DNA of 32,234 bases from Alphaproteobacteria bacterium (GCA_030835745.1 JAUROA010000042.1:1-32234), one strand, 5' to 3'; positions 8,274 to 16,550 are shown, numbered from the stretch's first letter. A program made the numbers and translations. Notes: generated by a model from the sequence alone, not told the origin.

Positions 8274-9140
8274 TTATATTTTTAAATTAGAAATTACATA
8301 ATTTGGCTCAACCTTATGAATATTGCATATATTAGATAATTGCAACATATCTGGATTTTGCCAATATTTAATATTGAGGTCGTTTGATAACAGCCCTCCC
8401 GTAAGAAGTAACGAATCAATATTATTAAGTTTTGCACCAATAATGTCAGTTTCAATAGCATCACCGATTGCAATAATATTATTTTTTTCATTATTATTTA
8501 ACAAATTGCAAGTTATTTTATAAACATATGAATAAGGTTTTCCAAAATATTCAACATTACAACCCATTTCTTGATATGTTTTACCAATTAAGCCTGCACA
8601 ATTCATTTCGCTACCATCTTGTCTAACTACTTTTAAGTCAGGGTTGGCACATAATAATGTTAAATTTCTTTCCTTGCAATTTTCTAAAACTGGAATTACG
8701 TCATTTATATTGCCAGGATCAGTTGGAAAGCCAGTTACAAGTGCAAAATTACATTTTTCAAAATCTGTAGATATGTTATAATCTAGTCCAGAAAGTAGAT
8801 CAATATCTTTTTTAGGGCCTATATAATAATAATCTTTTTTAAATTTACTAAAATCCTGTTCCTGATTATTTTTCATATAGTTGAATAATGCTTCACCTGA
8901 GGTCATAACAAAATCGTAATATTGCCTTTTAATGTTAAATTTTTCCAATACATCTTCTACTATAAAATTTCTTCTCGGAGCATTTGAGAGGAAGCAAATT
9001 TTTTTATTAAGAGATTTTAAATATTTAACTGCTTCAGATGCCTCAGGATATGCATTAATGCCATCATGTATAACACCCCAAATATCAAAAATATAATATT
9101 GATAATGATTAATTTCTTTTATACTGTTAATGAGTTTCAT
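8274..9140 (-). CDS. HAD-superfamily class IIA hydrolase (alphaproteobacterial type)
   Basis: The 288-residue protein opens its catalytic block with FDIWGVIHDG (18-27). The nucleophile Asp19 is followed by Trp rather than a second Asp at position 21, as is usual for the NagD-like subfamily common in alphaproteobacteria. SNAPRR (about 53-58) supplies motif II, and GDAIETDIIGAKL near 227-239 supplies the metal-binding motif III. A class IIA cap lies between. It probably dephosphorylates a small metabolite, but the substrate is unknown. Its ATG directly abuts the stop of the upstream lipoprotein gene with no spacer. Confidence 0.8.
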   Translation of the reverse strand: MKLINSIKEINHYQYYIFDIWGVIHDGINAYPEASEAVKYLKSLNKKICFLSNAPRRNFIVEDVLEKFNIKRQYYDFVMTSGEALFNYMKNNQEQDFSKFKKDYYYIGPKKDIDLLSGLDYNISTDFEKCNFALVTGFPTDPGNINDVIPVLENCKERNLTLLCANPDLKVVRQDGSEMNCAGLIGKTYQEMGCNVEYFGKPYSYVYKITCNLLNNNEKNNIIAIGDAIETDIIGAKLNNIDSLLLTGGLLSNDLNIKYWQNPDMLQLSNICNIHKVEPNYVISNLKI

Positions 9141-10235
9141 TTATTTCATAAATAATTCAGCAATTTCCTTGCCTGTTTTGAGTACTTTTTTGGCGGTGTT
9201 TATTTTTTCATTATTTCTTTTAAGAAAACTTTTGTGGTAATATATTTTAACTTGATCACCAAGTCTTATTTTATTAATATTTTCTTTATTATCAATAATT
9301 ATCCATGATGAATTATCGTTAATAATATTTGAAATTCTTGCTGAAGCAATCATTTTTCTTTCAATGTCAACTTCTTTAGTAAGTTCATTTTTTACATTAT
9401 TTTTAGTAAATATTTTAACTTTGTTATTTTGCTTCATTCCATCATTTAGACCAAGATTAATTTTAAAAATAAATTTATCTTTATATTTTCTTTTTTCTAT
9501 AATATATCCTATTGGAGCAAAGGAGTTCATAATATCTTCAGATATTAGATGAATTGCTTGATTTGTAGCTTCAATCATAATTGAGTCATTATATTTTTTT
9601 GGCTCAGATATTTTATTACCAATTTTTATTGCCCCAAACTCAATAGCAGAACTACTTGCAGCATCTTCTTCTTGATAGCCCCTGCCAATAAAAGAAATAT
9701 TTTTAACAATATTTGCTGAAGGAAGTTCTATAATATTAATTTTGCCTATAACTTTTGATCTATATTCAAATTTAGCGGGAATATAGCTATATTTTTTTTT
9801 CTTTTCATTATATATTTTTTTTTCAGAAATATATTTGCTATTAAATGATGCGCCAGTAATTACTCCAGTTACTGCATAATTAGCTTGATTAGGCCCCTGA
9901 TATGAAAAATCATTATTAATTTGCGCAAGTGTAATTTCTTTTTGCAGTTTCTTGTGATTACTGCGATCTATAATATCACCAAGCTTATTTTTGGCAATTA
10001 TTGACTCAACTTTTTTTGCAGCAATATTGCCTAAAGATATATTTTTCGCTATATCAGACTTTTTATCATCAAATTCAAAAATAATAATTTTAGATTTATT
10101 TTTTTTTAACTCTAATTTTGAAGGGGCAAATGGGCTTTTAGAGAGATATATCTTATTATATGATTCAAAATTAGATATCTTAGCAGAGCATGAACTAATT
10201 ATTAAAATTAATAAAATTTTTAAAAATATTGTCAT
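9141..10235 (-). CDS. CsgG/FlgT-like outer-membrane lipoprotein
   Basis: The 364-residue protein has a lipoprotein signal peptide ending in a lipobox LIISSC (Cys16). The part from about 48 to 130 has the CsgG/TolB-like pattern: a strand KIIIFEFDD, a helix, DIIDRSNHKKLQKEITLAQ, then NYAVTGVITGASF. The C-terminal part (about 255-340, FKINLGLNDGMKQNNKVKIF and RLGDQVKIYY) resembles the small beta domain at the end of FlgT-type proteins. CsgG-like proteins form secretion pores or periplasmic rings; which of these applies here cannot be read from the sequence. It lies directly downstream (2-bp gap) of an LPP20-like gene. Homology is inferred from fold-like patterns, so the call is moderate. Confidence 0.55.
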   Translation of the reverse strand: MTIFLKILLILIISSCSAKISNFESYNKIYLSKSPFAPSKLELKKNKSKIIIFEFDDKKSDIAKNISLGNIAAKKVESIIAKNKLGDIIDRSNHKKLQKEITLAQINNDFSYQGPNQANYAVTGVITGASFNSKYISEKKIYNEKKKKYSYIPAKFEYRSKVIGKINIIELPSANIVKNISFIGRGYQEEDAASSSAIEFGAIKIGNKISEPKKYNDSIMIEATNQAIHLISEDIMNSFAPIGYIIEKRKYKDKFIFKINLGLNDGMKQNNKVKIFTKNNVKNELTKEVDIERKMIASARISNIINDNSSWIIIDNKENINKIRLGDQVKIYYHKSFLKRNNEKINTAKKVLKTGKEIAELFMK

Positions 10236-10237
10236 AT

Positions 10238-11209
10238 TTATTGATTAATACCTATTAAATTCTTAATACCATCTTTGATAATTTTTTGTTCTAATTTATT
10301 AAATGCTGACTGCTCAGCTAGTTTATAACTTTCAAGAGAAGCTGCTGAAATTTTTATTACATTGCTAGATAATATTTTGCTATTATCTTTAATTTTAATG
10401 TTAAAAACAATATTAGTTATATAATTATCATATATATTTTTTTGAGATTTACTGGAAGTAATTTTGATTTCTAATTGGTTTTTCTTAAGAAATTTTGGTC
10501 TTTGCTTTATTATTTTAAAATTTTGTTTATTAAGATATTTTGTAATTATTTGAGATGTCCTTGATGAAGGATTGTTAATAAAAAGCTCAATATTATTTCT
10601 AATAGCTAAGCTTTCACTGGTTAAATTATCAAAATATTTTTGATCCATCTTATATTGTATAATATCAGACAAAAAATTTATTTCAGCAATTTTATTTCTA
10701 ATTTCATTAAGATTTCTTAATCTAGTTAAAATGTTGCTAAATTTTGAAACTTTATCTAATTCTTTAATTTCGGCATAAATTTTTTTTATCTTTTTAATGG
10801 TTGTTTTGTTAAATTCTTTTCTATCAATCGCAATTTCAATGTAGTATTTTTCACCAATCTGACTACTATTAACCACCTTATAATTGTTAAATTTTATTAG
10901 ATTAGTTTTAGCTGAAATATTTTGATATGATTCTTCTAAGGCGTCATGATTATTTTCTTGTCTGATTATTTGGGTTTGTCCTGATATAGTTGACGATAGT
11001 CGAGAACTTGCATCGTAAATTGCACTATTTTTAGCCTCGATAAGGTCAAAGCCTGATCCAACGCCATATAAAAAATGTTGGTCATTATTTTTAGCATTGA
11101 TGTACCATGATGGAGTTAACTGGCTATTATTATAATTATTTTGTAGCTGACAAGATGATATAAAAAAAAAGCTAAAAATGATAATAATGTGTAATTTAGC
11201 GCATTTCAT
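10238..11209 (-). CDS. LPP20-like lipoprotein (larger of two)
   Basis: From the ATG at 11209 the product is 323 residues. It starts with a basic n-region (MKCAK), a hydrophobic stretch and a lipobox FISSC (Cys20), which is why this start is preferred over upstream ATGs at 11221 or 11272. The mature part contains LTPSWYINAKNNDQHFLYGV followed by a GSGFDLIEAKNSAIYDASSR helix. This is the pattern of the LPP20 family (xPxWxxxP then YGVG then AxxxAxxxA). The remainder is Lys/Ile-rich with no recognised domain. It overlaps the preceding small lipoprotein gene by 14 bp and lies 2 bp before the CsgG/FlgT-like gene. Confidence 0.6.
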   Translation of the reverse strand: MKCAKLHIIIIFSFFFISSCQLQNNYNNSQLTPSWYINAKNNDQHFLYGVGSGFDLIEAKNSAIYDASSRLSSTISGQTQIIRQENNHDALEESYQNISAKTNLIKFNNYKVVNSSQIGEKYYIEIAIDRKEFNKTTIKKIKKIYAEIKELDKVSKFSNILTRLRNLNEIRNKIAEINFLSDIIQYKMDQKYFDNLTSESLAIRNNIELFINNPSSRTSQIITKYLNKQNFKIIKQRPKFLKKNQLEIKITSSKSQKNIYDNYITNIVFNIKIKDNSKILSSNVIKISAASLESYKLAEQSAFNKLEQKIIKDGIKNLIGINQ

Positions 11210-11357
11210 CAAATATAGCATTGCTATTAATGTTTGTATTATTGATTCTTTTGGAAGCAGAAATTGAATCAATTGTTTTAGTTTTTTCTTTATTTAAATA
11301 AAGAATACTGCAAGATGAACAAATAAATAAGAGAAATAATAACGGTATAATTTTCAT
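11196..11357 (-). CDS. Small lipoprotein of 53 residues
   Basis: The product begins MKIIPLLFLLFICSSCSILY, a complete lipoprotein signal with lipobox ICSSC (Cys16), followed by only 37 polar residues. The open frame extends upstream to 11432, but the ATG at 11357 is chosen because it gives a classical signal peptide and lies 4 bp after the upstream stop. The 3' end overlaps the next lipoprotein start by 14 bp. No family is recognised. Position between two LPP20-like genes suggests a small accessory lipoprotein of the same assembly. Confidence 0.6.
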   Translation of the reverse strand: MKIIPLLFLLFICSSCSILYLNKEKTKTIDSISASKRINNTNINSNAIFDEMR

Positions 11358-11361
11358 TAAA

Positions 11362-11940
11362 TTATTGGTTTTCAAGTTCTTTAAATAGTATTTCGCTAGC
11401 CTTTTGGGTTTTATCAATATTGCTTGTTGCAATATCTGATGATCTTAGCATTGAATCAAATGTTTTTTGACCATTTCTGATGAAGCTAGTATAATCTTTA
11501 TTTGATAATAGCATTTGAACGTATAATACTCCGTCTTTAGCTCTATATGTTTTGATTCTTTTAACGCCTGATAATGGTAAATCTTTTATTATTTCTTTGG
11601 TTGCTTGCGCAAAGAAATCGTCAACATCTTCATTATTATTTACCTTAGCCGCTCTCAAGGAATTTTTAGTAAGCCTGCTAATCTTTGATTGAATTATTGC
11701 AGCAATATTAGCTTTGCCATCTAGCTCTGCTTTGTTAATTTGAAATTGAATACCACCTCTAGAAGGGTTTGAGATGCCAACAGCTGTAACTCCATCTTTA
11801 GATTTTGGACTTAAAACCCAAGATGGTAAATCGGAGAGATCGCCATATAAATCAATTTTTTTTTCCTTATTTTTTGATGAGCAAGATATTATAGAAATTG
11901 AAATTAATATATGCGCAATAATTTTAAGGTATTTTGTCAT
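11362..11940 (-). CDS. LPP20-family lipoprotein (smaller of two)
   Basis: The 192-residue protein has a signal peptide and lipobox SIISC (Cys20). It continues with LPSWVLSPKSKDGVTAVGIS, then a helix IQFQINKAELDGKANIAAII and a domain ending VLYVQMLLSNKDY. The PxWVxxPxxxxGxxAVGxS start and the alanine-rich helix are characteristic of LPP20/FlgP-type lipoproteins. In other bacteria such proteins sit in the outer membrane, some being flagellar (FlgP) and others of unknown function. It is the first gene of the eight-gene run, 20 nt after a good candidate promoter. No flagellar genes are visible, so a flagellar role is not supported here. Confidence 0.65.
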   Translation of the reverse strand: MTKYLKIIAHILISISIISCSSKNKEKKIDLYGDLSDLPSWVLSPKSKDGVTAVGISNPSRGGIQFQINKAELDGKANIAAIIQSKISRLTKNSLRAAKVNNNEDVDDFFAQATKEIIKDLPLSGVKRIKTYRAKDGVLYVQMLLSNKDYTSFIRNGQKTFDSMLRSSDIATSNIDKTQKASEILFKELENQ

Positions 11941-11967
11941 AAGAAAATTATTAATGTTAAAAATATA

Positions 11968-11995
11968 ATTTTATTTTAATTTTGCTAAATGTCAA
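11968..11995 (-). promoter_or_regulatory. Probable sigma70 promoter of the lipoprotein-to-nadK operon
   Basis: On the minus strand a perfect TTGACA (11995-11990) is followed after 16 bp by TAAAAT (11973-11968). The predicted start is near 11960, leaving a leader of about 20 nt before the ATG at 11940. It lies just after the dnaE-fragment stop (12002), and the next seven genes follow with gaps of 0-4 bp or overlaps. Confidence 0.5.
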
Positions 11996-12001
11996 ATATG
12001 A

Positions 12002-13129
12002 TTAGAAATTTTCAACATCAATTATTGAATTGATTTGTTTAATTTTATTAACATCATTTATGTCAATAAGATATTTTTTTAACAATTCAATTTTTGAGAA
12101 TTTATTATTATTTAAAACTGTTATAATTACAGTTGTTGTTTTATCCTCATTAAATGCTTGTTTTTGCGATAAAAATGCTTTTAAAGATGAAATAGGATTG
12201 CGATCTTTGATTATTATTTCAATTTTGGTGATAATATTTTTTTTTATTTCATCTATTTTATTATTCTCAGCCTCATTTTTTGGCAATTCTTCATTTTTAT
12301 TTTTATAGTTTTTTCTTGATTTAATTTTTGTTATATCTTCAAAATATTGATCTTTTTTTTCAGTATTTTTTAAAAATGACTCTAACGCTGTTATATTTCT
12401 AGTTATAATTCTTGTGCCACCATCATCTTTTTTTACAAGGCACTCAATAACAACCAATGTTGCATCTTCAAGTAAGTCGCGCGAAGAATTTATTAGTGCT
12501 TCATCAAATATCATAGCTTCAAATATACCGCAAGGATCTGAAATTGATAAATAAGCAAATCTTCCCTTTGATCCTGATCTATGCTTTGAAGAACAAACAA
12601 CGCCTGCAATTTTAACTAAACTATTATCTTCAATATCTTCTTCATCAATTCTTATTGAGCTAATAACACCTCTTTTTTTTAGTTCGTCAAGATAGTCATC
12701 AATAGGATGCTCATTTAAAAAAAACCCAAAAGCTTCAAATTCAGATTTAAGTTTATCAACTTTGTTCCAATTATCTATATTTTTTAAATCTGGTTTTGCA
12801 TTATAATCTTGATCATTACTAAAAAGAGACATTTGACTGCTTTCATTTTCTTCTTTTAGCTGAGAGGAATAGTTTGATAATATTTCAAATGATTCAGCAA
12901 TTTTTCTTCTATTTGGCTCAAGATTGTCGAATGATCCAGATTTAGCCAATGCCTCAATTGATTTTTTGTTAATAGATTTTGAGTCGACTTTTTGGCAAAA
13001 TTGATATATATCGTTAAACTCGCCTTCTTTTTCTCTAATTTTAACTAAATTATCCATCATTTTAAGGCCAACAGCCTTAATTGCACCAAGCCCAAATCTT
13101 ATAGCATATTGTTTTTGTTCTTTGGTCAT
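12002..13129 (-). CDS. dnaE: DNA polymerase III alpha subunit, free-standing C-terminal part
   Basis: The 375-residue product matches only the last third of DnaE (roughly E. coli residues 800 onward). IRFGLGAIKAVG (10-21) and the following helices are the helix-hairpin-helix region. QMSLF (99-103) is a good internal beta-clamp binding motif. FGFFLNEHPIDDY (about 154-166) is a conserved DnaE block. VKIAGVVCSSKHR through about 265 is the OB fold, and the last 80 residues would be the tau-binding tail. The PHP, palm and catalytic aspartates are absent. It has its own ATG overlapping the uppP stop by 4 bp, and no DnaE-like sequence lies upstream because uppP occupies that DNA. Either a split polymerase whose N-terminal part is elsewhere, or a remnant of a duplicate; the open frame and retained motifs argue that it is expressed. 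Confidence 0.85.
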   Translation of the reverse strand: MTKEQKQYAIRFGLGAIKAVGLKMMDNLVKIREKEGEFNDIYQFCQKVDSKSINKKSIEALAKSGSFDNLEPNRRKIAESFEILSNYSSQLKEENESSQMSLFSNDQDYNAKPDLKNIDNWNKVDKLKSEFEAFGFFLNEHPIDDYLDELKKRGVISSIRIDEEDIEDNSLVKIAGVVCSSKHRSGSKGRFAYLSISDPCGIFEAMIFDEALINSSRDLLEDATLVVIECLVKKDDGGTRIITRNITALESFLKNTEKKDQYFEDITKIKSRKNYKNKNEELPKNEAENNKIDEIKKNIITKIEIIIKDRNPISSLKAFLSQKQAFNEDKTTTVIITVLNNNKFSKIELLKKYLIDINDVNKIKQINSIIDVENF

Positions 13130-13926
13130 AATATAATGAATATAAGTGCAATTCCAATAATTATTCTATAAATTGCAAATGGGGTAAATTTATTAGATGC
13201 AACATAATTTATTAGCCATTTAATTACAAATAATGATGATAAGAAAGATGATAATAGCCCTACTAAAATTAAACGATAATTATCAATATTTAGATATTGA
13301 TAATTTTGCCATAAATCATATATTGTTGCACCGAAAATTGTAGGAATTGCTAGGAAAAAAGAAAATTCAGTAGCAGTTTTTCTATTAACGCCAGAAATCA
13401 TCGCTCCGATAATTGTTGCACCAGATCTTGAAACGCCAGGTATCATTGCTATAGATTGAAAAAGTCCAATTTTCAATGCAGTTTTAGGAGTTATATTGTT
13501 AAAATTGTCAATTTTATCATAATCATTGTGATTTTTTTCTATTATAATCATAATTATGCCGCCAATTATCAATGATATAGCGATCACATATTCACTAAAT
13601 AAGTAATTTTTTATAAGGCTGTGCGCAAATAATCCAATGATTGCAGCGGGTAAAAAGGCAATAATAATATTTAAAGCAAATTTTTGCTGTTCTTTTTCGT
13701 TAATTTTAAAAATCAGATTAAATAATTTGCGATAATATAATACACAAATTGCCATAATTGCACCACTCTGAATTATAATTTCAAAGAAATTATTTTGAAT
13801 TAAATAAAAGTCTAAAAATTTTGATCCAATAATTAGATGTGCAGTTGAAGAAACGGGTATAAATTCAGTTAATCCCTCAATAACCCCTAAAATAATTGCT
13901 TTAATGTAATCTATATATAAAATCAC
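13126..13926 (-). CDS. uppP: Undecaprenyl-diphosphatase UppP/BacA
   Basis: The 266-residue polytopic membrane protein has both family signatures. The first is GVIEGLTEFIPVSSTAHLII (14-33), with the catalytic-site residues Glu17, Glu21, Ser27 and His30. The second is PGVSRSG (163-169), with Arg167. About eight hydrophobic helices are visible. It removes a phosphate from undecaprenyl diphosphate to recycle the lipid carrier for peptidoglycan and other envelope polymers. It starts 11 bp after the tRNA-Leu 3' end and its stop overlaps the dnaE-fragment start, so tRNA, uppP and the dnaE fragment may share one transcript. Confidence 0.93.
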   Translation of the reverse strand: MILYIDYIKAIILGVIEGLTEFIPVSSTAHLIIGSKFLDFYLIQNNFFEIIIQSGAIMAICVLYYRKLFNLIFKINEKEQQKFALNIIIAFLPAAIIGLFAHSLIKNYLFSEYVIAISLIIGGIIMIIIEKNHNDYDKIDNFNNITPKTALKIGLFQSIAMIPGVSRSGATIIGAMISGVNRKTATEFSFFLAIPTIFGATIYDLWQNYQYLNIDNYRLILVGLLSSFLSSLFVIKWLINYVASNKFTPFAIYRIIIGIALIFIIL

Positions 13927-13937
13927 GATATATTGGA

Positions 13938-14025
13938 TGGTACCTCTGGTCCGACTTGAACGGACACGCCTTTAAGGGGCAACAGATTTTGAGTCTGTCG
14001 TGTCTACCAATTCCACCACAGAGGC
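13938..14025 (-). tRNA. tRNA-Leu (anticodon CAA)
   Basis: Read on the minus strand, the acceptor stem GCCTCTG pairs with CAGAGGT, followed by discriminator A and an encoded CCA (13940-13938). The anticodon stem ACAGA/TCTGT encloses the loop CTCAAAA, giving anticodon CAA. The T arm is GTCCG-TTCAAGT-CGGAC, and a long variable arm marks a class II (leucine-type) tRNA. The length is 88 nt including CCA. The anticodon reads UUG codons. Confidence 0.95.
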
Positions 14026-14136
14026 ATATTAATTAATAATTTTTAATTTATTTTAAGTTTTTAAATTGCTTAAAAAATATTGTTGATGGATTAATAAATC
14101 AATAAATATTAAAAACTACAAAAAATAAGTTTAAAA

Positions 14137-15069
14137 ATGATAAATGATTTATCAATAAAAATTCCAGAAAATTTACTAACACAAAAGTTACAAAAAGATA
14201 TATATCAATATTATTCATTTCTAGCAGCACAGAAAAGATATGCTCTAAACACAATAACTAGTTATAATTATGATATTGTCAATTTTTTTAATTTTTTTAG
14301 CAGATGCAATATTAATCATCGAGATATTGAAGATGTATCGCTAAATTTTATTAGAGATTGGCTAGCGCAAAGGTTGGAAAATAATTGCAATAAATCAAAT
14401 AGTAGGGCACTTTCAGCAATTAAAAGTTTATGCAGATATCTTAAAGATAATAATAAAATTGCTGATTGTAGAGTTTTTGAAATCAAATCACCAAAAATAA
14501 ACATTAAATTACCCAAAGCAATTGATGAATGTGATATTAAAAAAATTTTATGTGAGGTAGAAAATATCAGTAAAAAAATTTGGCACATAAAAAGGGATCA
14601 GTCACTAATAATATTAATTTATGGCTGTGGCCTAAGAGTGTCAGAGGCTCTTAATTTAAATATTAAATCAATTAATAATGATGTTATAAATATTTACTCT
14701 AAGGGAAATAAGGAGCGTATAATTCCAATATTACCAATAATAAAAGAAAAATTATATGATTATATCCGACTTATGCCATATCAAACATTGATTAACCAAT
14801 CATTATTTATCAGTAATTTAGGAAAAAAATACCATAGAAGATCATTTAATCAGCTATTAATTAATATTAGAAGGGGTTTAAATTTAAGTGAAACAATAAC
14901 ACCTCATAGCTTTAGACATTCATTTGCCACACATTTACTCGAAGAGGGTGCTGATTTAAGAGCTATCCAGCAATTAATGGGTCACGAAAATCTTGCAACA
15001 ACAGAAAAATATATAAAAATTAATAAAAGAAAATTACTAGAAAATTATGACAAATTTAGCATCAGATAG
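14137..15069 (+). CDS. xerC: Tyrosine recombinase XerC (XerC/XerD family)
   Basis: The 310-residue protein has the two Xer domains: an N-terminal SAM-like DNA-binding domain (about 20-105, with SRALSAIKSLCRYL) and a catalytic domain. The catalytic residues are in place: Arg167 (GCGLRVSEAL), Lys189 (SKGNKER), His257-x-x-Arg260 (TPHSFRHSFATH), His283 (LMGHENLATTEKY) and nucleophile Tyr292. Length and sequence fit a housekeeping Xer protein that resolves chromosome dimers at dif with FtsK. The RALSAIKSL block favours XerC over XerD, but the choice is not certain. It is divergent from tRNA-Leu, with 111 bp between them. Confidence 0.85.
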   Translation: MINDLSIKIPENLLTQKLQKDIYQYYSFLAAQKRYALNTITSYNYDIVNFFNFFSRCNINHRDIEDVSLNFIRDWLAQRLENNCNKSNSRALSAIKSLCRYLKDNNKIADCRVFEIKSPKINIKLPKAIDECDIKKILCEVENISKKIWHIKRDQSLIILIYGCGLRVSEALNLNIKSINNDVINIYSKGNKERIIPILPIIKEKLYDYIRLMPYQTLINQSLFISNLGKKYHRRSFNQLLINIRRGLNLSETITPHSFRHSFATHLLEEGADLRAIQQLMGHENLATTEKYIKINKRKLLENYDKFSIR

Positions 15070-15159
15070 TTTTATAAAAAATTATAACATTATTATTTTT
15101 TTAAATAAAATCCTAAAAAAACACAAGTTAAATTAAATTTATATTATTTTTACTAAAAA

Positions 15160-15188
15160 ATTACTTAGTAATTATCAATAAGCTTATT
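15160..15188. promoter_or_regulatory. Two adjacent palindromes upstream of the FadL-like gene
   Basis: ATTACTTAGTAAT (15160-15172) and AATAAGCTTATT (15177-15188) are both perfect palindromes 4 bp apart. They lie about 70-100 bp upstream of the start at 15258, in a region with possible -10 elements (TATTAT at 15186-15191). A regulator-binding site is possible. Function inferred only. Confidence 0.3.
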
Positions 15189-15257
15189 ATAAATCGGTCT
15201 TTACTATTTATCGTAAATGTCACAATAAACTTTGTTTATAAATCTAAAAATAAAAAT

Positions 15258-16463
15258 ATGAAACTCAAAAAATTAATAATATCTGCTGCTATTTTACCAG
15301 CATTTATATCTAAGGCAGCACTAGGTGCTGGTTACTCTTCAAACCTAACATCAACTTCAGCTCTTGCAAATTCATATGCTGGTTCTGTAACTGGAATCCA
15401 TGATTCAAGTGATATGTTCTTTAATCCTGCAGTCACTTCAGCCATATTGTCATCTGAATTTGTTGCGTCATTTTCATATCTTGATTTGGATGTTGATATT
15501 GATAATTTAAAGAATAATAATGATTCTGTGGATGGAGAAGAAGTTAGTGATGCAGGTGAAGATTCACTTATTCCTGCTTTTTATTATTCAACCAGAGTAA
15601 ATGATGATATTGCAATTGGATTGGCATTAACTGTACCATTTGGTTTGGCAACTAAATATAACCAAAATTGGGGGGCAAAAGATGTTAGTATAGAAAATAA
15701 AATAGAAGCCTATAATATAAATCCAAATATATCATATCAATTAGATGATAAAATTGCATTAGGGTTTGGATTACAAGCGCAATATATGAAGTCAGCCTTT
15801 TTAAACGCCCAGAATGGTGGTGTTAAAACCTATGCTCAGGATTTAGGTTATGGTTATAATATTGGTTTAAAATATAAAATAGACGATAATATTAATTTTG
15901 GATTAGGATATAGATCGAAAATTGATCATAAATTTAAAGGGCATACTAGAATATCTAGCGCAAATATAAGAGAGAAAGTTAATTACAAATTAACCACTCC
16001 AGAATCCTTATCGGCTGGCTTGTCTGGTAATATTAATCCTAAAACTCAACTTGCATTTGATATGACTTGGAATAGGTGGTCGCGATTGAATCAAGTAAAT
16101 TTCTATCATCCTAATAATGTATTACTTAATGATAATAGTGTTTTTAAATGGAATGATTCATTTATGTATTCTTTAGGTTTGAATTATGATTATAATAATC
16201 AGCTAAACTTAAGATCTGGAATTGCTTATGAAGAAGATGGTGTGTCTGATAGCTATCGCGGCTTTGTTGTTCCAACTGGAGATAGAATATGGACTTCTGT
16301 TGGGTTAAATTATCAGCTTAAAGAAGATTTAGCATTTGACTTGACATATTTGCATCAATTCCATTCAAAAGAAAAAATAAAATCTGATGTTAATTATGGT
16401 TTTAGTGCTGATTCAAAAACTAGTGTAAATGTATTATCTGTTGGGATAGTTAAACAATTTTAA
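15258..16463 (+). CDS. FadL/OmpP1/TodX-family outer-membrane channel
   Basis: The 401-residue protein has a Sec signal peptide (MKLKKLII...SKAALG) with probable cleavage after Gly23, so the mature protein starts AGYSSN, the same beginning as E. coli FadL. The LANSYAG and SSDMFFNPAVTS block (about 36-60) is the family hallmark (SYAG...D.S..FxNPA). The rest alternates beta strands, and the protein ends in the outer-membrane signal residue Phe (VKQF). Such barrels let hydrophobic compounds such as fatty acids diffuse across the outer membrane. It is a monocistronic gene with a strong terminator hairpin downstream. The natural substrate cannot be named. Confidence 0.88.
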   Translation: MKLKKLIISAAILPAFISKAALGAGYSSNLTSTSALANSYAGSVTGIHDSSDMFFNPAVTSAILSSEFVASFSYLDLDVDIDNLKNNNDSVDGEEVSDAGEDSLIPAFYYSTRVNDDIAIGLALTVPFGLATKYNQNWGAKDVSIENKIEAYNINPNISYQLDDKIALGFGLQAQYMKSAFLNAQNGGVKTYAQDLGYGYNIGLKYKIDDNINFGLGYRSKIDHKFKGHTRISSANIREKVNYKLTTPESLSAGLSGNINPKTQLAFDMTWNRWSRLNQVNFYHPNNVLLNDNSVFKWNDSFMYSLGLNYDYNNQLNLRSGIAYEEDGVSDSYRGFVVPTGDRIWTSVGLNYQLKEDLAFDLTYLHQFHSKEKIKSDVNYGFSADSKTSVNVLSVGIVKQF

Positions 16464-16476
16464 TTAGTAAGTTATT

Positions 16477-16530
16477 ATGACATCCTCTTTAGCAATTTTG
16501 TTGAAGAGGAATGTCATTAATTATTTTATT
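16477..16530 (+). terminator. Rho-independent-type terminator after the FadL-like gene
   Basis: ATGACATCCTCTT (16477-16489) pairs with AAGAGG-A-ATGTCAT (16504-16517), giving a 13-bp stem with a single bulged A and a 14-base loop. A T-rich stretch follows (TAATTATTTTATTTAATTTT). It begins 14 bp after the stop codon. Confidence 0.65.
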
Positions 16531-16550
16531 TAATTTTAAGTTAATTTGTT

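Noticed and set aside
8294-8523. Short open frames on both strands within the HAD gene
   Set aside because: They overlap the conserved GDAIETDIIGA region of the HAD protein and show no features of their own.
12002-13129. Split DnaE explained by a split intein, as in cyanobacteria
   Set aside because: The fragment starts directly with DnaE-like sequence after about eight residues, with no intein C-terminal His-Asn motif, and the split point differs.
13938-15069. tRNA-Leu next to a tyrosine recombinase as an integrated element with an attachment site
   Set aside because: The recombinase has the size and motifs of a housekeeping Xer protein, and no repeat of the tRNA 3' end is seen in the window.
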